A stretch of 64,000 bases of DNA, taken from contig CAMBKF010000004.1 of assembly GCA_945868085.1 (NCBI GenBank), forward strand, positions 30,679-94,678, read 5' to 3'. The DNA is from an uncultured Oscillibacter sp. (lineage in GTDB: Bacteria; Bacillota; Clostridia; Oscillospirales; Oscillospiraceae). This document shows positions 60,829 to 64,000 of the stretch, in pieces. The first letter of the stretch is position 1, and every line of letters starts with the position of its first letter. The translations under genes were made by a program, and so were the position numbers. The notes beneath the pieces are model-generated. The model saw only the letters and a program-made list of their open reading frames with translations, ran no database searches and was not told where the DNA came from.

Positions 60829-62103
60829 TCAGCGGTTGCGGGCCAGCTCGGCCACGGTGTTCAGCACACGGTCGATGTCGCTCTCGGTGCAGTAGGGAGC
60901 CATGCCCAGACGGATCAGGCCGCCGCTCTCAGCAAGGCCCAGCGCAGCCACGGCTTCCACGGCGTAGAAGTCGCCATGCCAGGAGTTGATGCCCTTGCTG
61001 CCAAACACCTCCGTGACCTGTTCGGGTGCGTAGCCCTCCATGGTAAAGGAAACGGTGGGGGTGCGGGGCTGACCCTCAGCGGGGCCGTAGACCGTCACAC
61101 CGGGGATAGCCCGCAGGCCCATACGCAGCTTCTTGGCCAGCTCCATCTCGTGGGTGTCCATGGCCAGCACACCGGCCACGATGTTTCTGCGGCGACCGGT
61201 CAGGCCCTTCAGCTCATCCTCGAAGTACTCAGCGTACTTTTCGCCCTCGGCGGCGATGAAATTCACGGCGGCGGTGATGCCTGCCAGCGTCTCGTACTGA
61301 GGCGTACCCATGTGGAAGCGGCGCCCGCCCTCGGCGATATCGTCACACATGGTGTTGTTGAAATCCAGAGAGGCGATGTATTCCTTCTTCAGATAGATGA
61401 CGCCGCTGTGAGGGCCAAACCACTTGTAGGGGCTGCACAGCAGAGCGTCGGTGCCGATGGCCTTCACATCCACGGGACGGTGGGCGGAGTAGTGAACGGC
61501 GTCCACCACAGTAAACGCGCCGTGCTCGTGCGCCAGATCGATGAACTTCTTCACGTCGGTGATGGTCCCCAGGGCGTTGGAGGCCCAGTTCACGGCAACG
61601 ACCTTCGTCTTGTCGGACAGCTTGGACTTGAAGTCCTCAAAGTCCAGCTGCTGGGTGACAGGATCCAGCCGCACGGTCTTGACCACGCAGCCCAGGCGCT
61701 TCAGGGACATCCAGGGAGCGCTGTTGCAGCGGTGGTCGATCTCGGTGATGATCAGCTCGTCGCCGGGCTTAAAGGTCTTGGACAGGTTCAAGGCCAGATT
61801 GTAGCTGTTCTGCGTGGAGGCCATGCTGAAGCCTACCTCCTGCACCTCGCAGCCCAGGAAGTCCGCTACGGCGGCGCGGGCCGTTTCCTCGGTATAGCGG
61901 GCCATGGTGCTGGCACGGAAGTTGCCGTCCTCATTGGCGTTGTCGTTGACCATATAGCCCACCATGGCGTCCAGCACCAGCTGGGGGATCTGCGTACCGC
62001 CGGGGCCATCCAGATAAGCAATGGGTGCGCCGGCGATCTCCAGCTTGCAGGCCGGGAACTGTGCGCGGATCGCGTCTACGTCGTACTTGAAACCGTTTTT
62101 CAT
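60829..62103 (-). CDS. Class V aminotransferase-fold PLP enzyme (cysteine-desulfurase-like)
   Basis: A 424-residue fold-type I PLP protein. DAVHYSAHRPVD supplies the cofactor-binding Asp and His, and SPYKWFGPHSG the Schiff-base lysine (K227). It resembles the cysteine-desulfurase-like (VC1184-type) branch. The catalytic cysteine loop expected in true desulfurases is absent: the region reads GINSWHGDFYAVEAV. An aminotransferase or lyase reaction on another amino compound is therefore more likely. The start at 62103 has AGGTGG upstream. It is first in a three-gene operon divergent from a PucR-type regulator. Confidence 0.88.
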   Translation of the reverse strand: MKNGFKYDVDAIRAQFPACKLEIAGAPIAYLDGPGGTQIPQLVLDAMVGYMVNDNANEDGNFRASTMARYTEETARAAVADFLGCEVQEVGFSMASTQNSYNLALNLSKTFKPGDELIITEIDHRCNSAPWMSLKRLGCVVKTVRLDPVTQQLDFEDFKSKLSDKTKVVAVNWASNALGTITDVKKFIDLAHEHGAFTVVDAVHYSAHRPVDVKAIGTDALLCSPYKWFGPHSGVIYLKKEYIASLDFNNTMCDDIAEGGRRFHMGTPQYETLAGITAAVNFIAAEGEKYAEYFEDELKGLTGRRRNIVAGVLAMDTHEMELAKKLRMGLRAIPGVTVYGPAEGQPRTPTVSFTMEGYAPEQVTEVFGSKGINSWHGDFYAVEAVAALGLAESGGLIRLGMAPYCTESDIDRVLNTVAELARNR

Positions 62104-62269
62104 GATATTGTCCACCTTTCTATGCACAAATTATTTGCTTTTGCCTTTGTACCTTAAGTGTATCACTCTATGCTCAATATCTTCAATGACACGAAATCCA
62201 AAAAGGTCGTTCCCAAATTGTAGTTTTTACAACTCTGCCTGCCTTTGTAAATTCTTATGCCTGAAAATA

Positions 62270-62298
62270 TTGCGCTAAAGTCTGAAAGTGGATATAAT
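62270..62298 (+). promoter_or_regulatory. Promoter of the pucR-type gene
   Basis: TTGCGC (62270-62275) and TATAAT (62293-62298) with 17-bp spacing, 35 bp before the GTG start at 62333. Confidence 0.7.
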
Positions 62299-62332
62299 AA
62301 AAACAATATAATTAGAAACGGAGGGATCGCTT

Positions 62333-63571
62333 GTGGTTTTGCTGCGGGATATACTATCGGCCCCGTTATTCTCCAACTTTCGGATCGTGTCAGGCTTCAA
62401 CGGCATCAATACGCCTGTCACGCAGGTAGGCTTTTTCGAGTGGGAGTCCGGCGCGGATATTGAAAGAAACTTTGAAAAAGGCGAGTTTATTATCACCACA
62501 TTGACGGCGATGAAGGACGATCCCAGCCGTGCGGAAATGTGTCTCCGGACACTAATTCGCCATCAGGTATCCGCCATCGCCATTAAGGATATCTATTATA
62601 AAGAGATTTCCGCGCAGCTAAAGGAGTTTTCAAACACATGGAATGTGCCGATCCTGTTTTTCAGTGACACATTTATTGACAATATTATTTTCCACATAAA
62701 AACGGCGCTTCTAAAAGAAGACTCCGCCATGCAGGAGCGGATCGTGAAAAGCCTTCTGACCGATCCTGCTCCTGCACCCGAACAATGTGAGGAGTACGCC
62801 CGCAAGCTGAACCCGTTTTTTGAGAAGCAGCTCCTGTTCTGCGCCTATATCTCTGTCAGTGATCTGACATCTGCCACACCTGTAAGAAAACCGCTGCGCT
62901 TTGATACTTACGGGAATTTTGAAACGCGAGGCGCACAGGCTTGGCAGCAGAGCTCCGGTAAAGATTCCCTGCCGCCGCTGAAATATTCTATTCTTCCTTA
63001 CCGGCAGGGCGCCTTTCATATCTGTACCACAACGGACATAACTGCGTTTGAGCACGACTTCCCTTTGAAATTCGTCAAGAGCTTTTTCCCGGATTTTGGC
63101 AGCGACTACCGCATCGGCTTCTGCACAGAACCGGGAACACTGGCCGACCTTGCACGATCCATGAAAAAGGCGTTCTTCGCCAATATCACGTGCACGATCG
63201 ACGAAATATCTTCTCTGGATTTTTCCGAAACGGGTATGGATCAGCTTCTCTGCCCCGCTTGTTCCTGTAGTTGGAGCAAACAGTACTATCAAAAGCTTTT
63301 GGAAAAGCTTTCTGACGCCGGAGATAATTTGGGGGTGTTGATCTCCACCATGGTCACCTATACCAGATGCTGCGGAGATGTAGCGCTCACCTCGAAGCTG
63401 TCCTATCAACACGGCAACACCATACGCTACCGATTGCAAAAGATACGCAAAGCATGGGGAATCAATGACGCGTTGAGCTTCGATGCCCAGATGGTCATGT
63501 TCTGCCGGCTGCACCATATCTATCAATTGCTGGAAGAGACACAATTGCTGGAAGAGACAATGCCCTCGTAA
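62333..63571 (+). CDS. PucR-family transcriptional regulator
   Basis: A 412-residue protein. Residues 1-125 match the PucR N-terminal domain (LLRDILSAPLFSNFRIVSGF, ERNFEKGEFIITTLTAMKDD), the middle is a variable sensor, and residues about 335-395 are the PucR helix-turn-helix (LISTMVTYTRCCGDVALTSK then NTIRYRLQKIRKAWGI). The start is GTG behind GGAGGG. Such regulators respond to nitrogen compounds such as purines, amino acids or amines. It is divergent from the aminotransferase-alcohol dehydrogenase-permease operon and presumably activates it. Confidence 0.9.
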   Translation: MVLLRDILSAPLFSNFRIVSGFNGINTPVTQVGFFEWESGADIERNFEKGEFIITTLTAMKDDPSRAEMCLRTLIRHQVSAIAIKDIYYKEISAQLKEFSNTWNVPILFFSDTFIDNIIFHIKTALLKEDSAMQERIVKSLLTDPAPAPEQCEEYARKLNPFFEKQLLFCAYISVSDLTSATPVRKPLRFDTYGNFETRGAQAWQQSSGKDSLPPLKYSILPYRQGAFHICTTTDITAFEHDFPLKFVKSFFPDFGSDYRIGFCTEPGTLADLARSMKKAFFANITCTIDEISSLDFSETGMDQLLCPACSCSWSKQYYQKLLEKLSDAGDNLGVLISTMVTYTRCCGDVALTSKLSYQHGNTIRYRLQKIRKAWGINDALSFDAQMVMFCRLHHIYQLLEETQLLEETMPS

Positions 63572-63578
63572 TGCTTTC

Positions 63579-63626
63579 AACGAAAAAGTTCCCTGGTTCA
63601 AATTTTGAACCAAGGAACTTTTCGTT
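63579..63626 (+). terminator. Terminator after the pucR-type gene
   Basis: A long imperfect hairpin: AACGAAAAAGTTCC...TGGTTCAAA on the left and TTTGAACCA...GGAACTTTTCGTT on the right, with TTTTCGTT at its 3' side. Confidence 0.75.
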
Positions 63627-63647
63627 ACATGACAAGTCCGCAAATAA

Positions 63648-63764
63648 AGCATGCCGGGCCACTACGATGCCGGATTCACACTCCGCACCTACACCCACGC
63701 CACCCGCCAGAAGCAGGACGAAGCCGCCCAGACCATGGGTAGCTTCATGGCACAGGTGATGTAA
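63648..63764 (+). pseudogene. Remnant of a second tyrosine integrase (C-terminal 37 codons)
   Basis: An open stretch reading MPGHYDAGFTLRTYTHATRQ KQDEAAQTMGSFMAQVM, equal to residues 348-384 of the integrase at 55381-56535 with only a few differences. It contains the catalytic Tyr. It is preceded by an in-frame TAA and has no start signal, so it is a fragment. Its GH dipeptide is the normal family residue, whereas the intact integrase has GR. Its DNA differs at several codons from the intact gene, so it is a separate integrase lineage. Confidence 0.9.
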
Positions 63765-63783
63765 ACGCCGAAAATGATAAAAA

Positions 63784-63816
63784 CACCGGAGAGGCAACCG
63801 AACTTCCTCTCCGGTG
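63784..63816 (+). terminator. Terminator after the integrase remnant
   Basis: CACCGGAGAGG (63784-63794) pairs with CCTCTCCGGTG (63806-63816), followed by CTCTTTC. It is the usual position of a terminator after an integrase gene. Confidence 0.6.
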
Positions 63817-63844
63817 CTCTTTCGCTCTTTCCGCATATTTCCGC

Positions 63845-63890
63845 GTGTGGGTCAGGGTGTGGGTCAAAGTTGACCCACACCCTGACCCAC
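63845..63890. repeat. Array of 10-bp repeats, right outer copy
   Basis: GTGTGGGTCA at 63845-63854 and 63857-63866, inverted copies at 63871-63880 and 63883-63890. It lies between the integrase remnant and the tRNA-Thr, exactly 16,748 bp from the left outer array. Confidence 0.8.
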
Positions 63891-63950
63891 AGATTAAATT
63901 GGTCAAAAAGCAAAGAAAAAGTCCTATTTTCGATAGAAAACAGGACTTTT

Positions 63951-64000
63951 TGGAGCTGCTGGGCGGATTCGAACCGCCGACCTCATCCTTACCAAGGATG
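63951..64000 (-). tRNA. tRNA-Thr (GGT anticodon), 5' half outside window; attR-like end
   Basis: On the minus strand the window shows the 3' part: anticodon stem-loop CATCCTTGGTAAGGATG (anticodon GGT), variable loop, T arm GGCGGTTCGAATCCGCC, acceptor strand CAGCAGC, discriminator T and encoded CCA. A 15-bp terminator hairpin with T-run follows (63950-63916). The anticodon stem is complete here, unlike the fragment at 47203-47248, so this is presumably the functional gene restored by insertion. Confidence 0.9.

Noticed and set aside
60829-62103. True cysteine desulfurase (NifS/IscS/SufS)
   Set aside because: The PLP lysine motif fits but the active-site cysteine loop is missing, and no Fe-S assembly genes are nearby.

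Overview
The window is GC-rich (roughly 60%), densely coded bacterial DNA. Genes lie in long same-strand operons with strong AGGAGG-type ribosome binding sites, and small lipoproteins, a TPP and a fluoride riboswitch, an LPxTG-like anchored protein and MobP3-type mobilisation genes are present. Protein style and repertoire suggest an anaerobic gut Clostridia member of the Oscillospiraceae type (Oscillibacter/Flavonifractor/Dysosmobacter-like). This is inference; no rRNA or marker gene is in view.

1-9.1 kb holds the end of a glycerate kinase gene, an E2-acyltransferase-like protein, a fluoride-riboswitch-controlled CrcB channel, a run of small membrane proteins ending with a VanZ-like protein, an ECF sigma factor/DUF4367 pair, a palindrome-rich spacer, an XRE/zinc-ribbon regulator and two MgtC-like genes. 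9.1-22.4 kb is a carbohydrate-acid locus. A plus-strand operon (uxaC, uxaB, uxaA, kdgK, kdgA) encodes the whole D-galacturonate to pyruvate + glyceraldehyde-3-phosphate route. A divergent LacI regulator heads a minus-strand series of a tripartite tricarboxylate-type transporter (tctC, tctB, tctA), a metallo-beta-lactamase-fold hydrolase and a phosphohexomutase.

22.5-23.8 kb has two small lipoproteins. 23.8-32.5 kb is a minus-strand block of an APC permease, two YtcJ-like amidohydrolases, a DmpA-type (S58) aminopeptidase, an Asp/Glu racemase, a class-C serine hydrolase and a SARP/BTAD regulator. It looks like an uncharacterised scavenging system for modified, D- or beta-amino acid compounds. 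A 393-bp divergent spacer with a perfect 54-bp palindrome separates it from a two-YhgE/Pip operon (32.9-37.7 kb). 37.8-42.3 kb carries phzF and a MerR-controlled redox operon. 42.4-46.8 kb is a TPP-riboswitch thiamine salvage operon (thiM, thiE, HAD phosphatase, thiD, cytX).

47.1-64.0 kb is an integrated mobile region at a tRNA-Thr(GGT) gene. The tRNA 3' end is duplicated at 47203-47248 and 63951 onward, inside a gap-free direct repeat of about 160 bp, with arrays of a 10-bp repeat (GTGTGGGTCA) at both ends and twice inside. The region carries a 5'-truncated giant surface protein, a MobC-like/MobP3 relaxase pair, a tyrosine integrase, an anion transporter, a PucR-controlled catabolic cassette (class V aminotransferase fold, Fe-alcohol dehydrogenase, APC permease) and a second, mostly deleted integrase. 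The repeats suggest at least two related elements inserted in tandem at the same tRNA.
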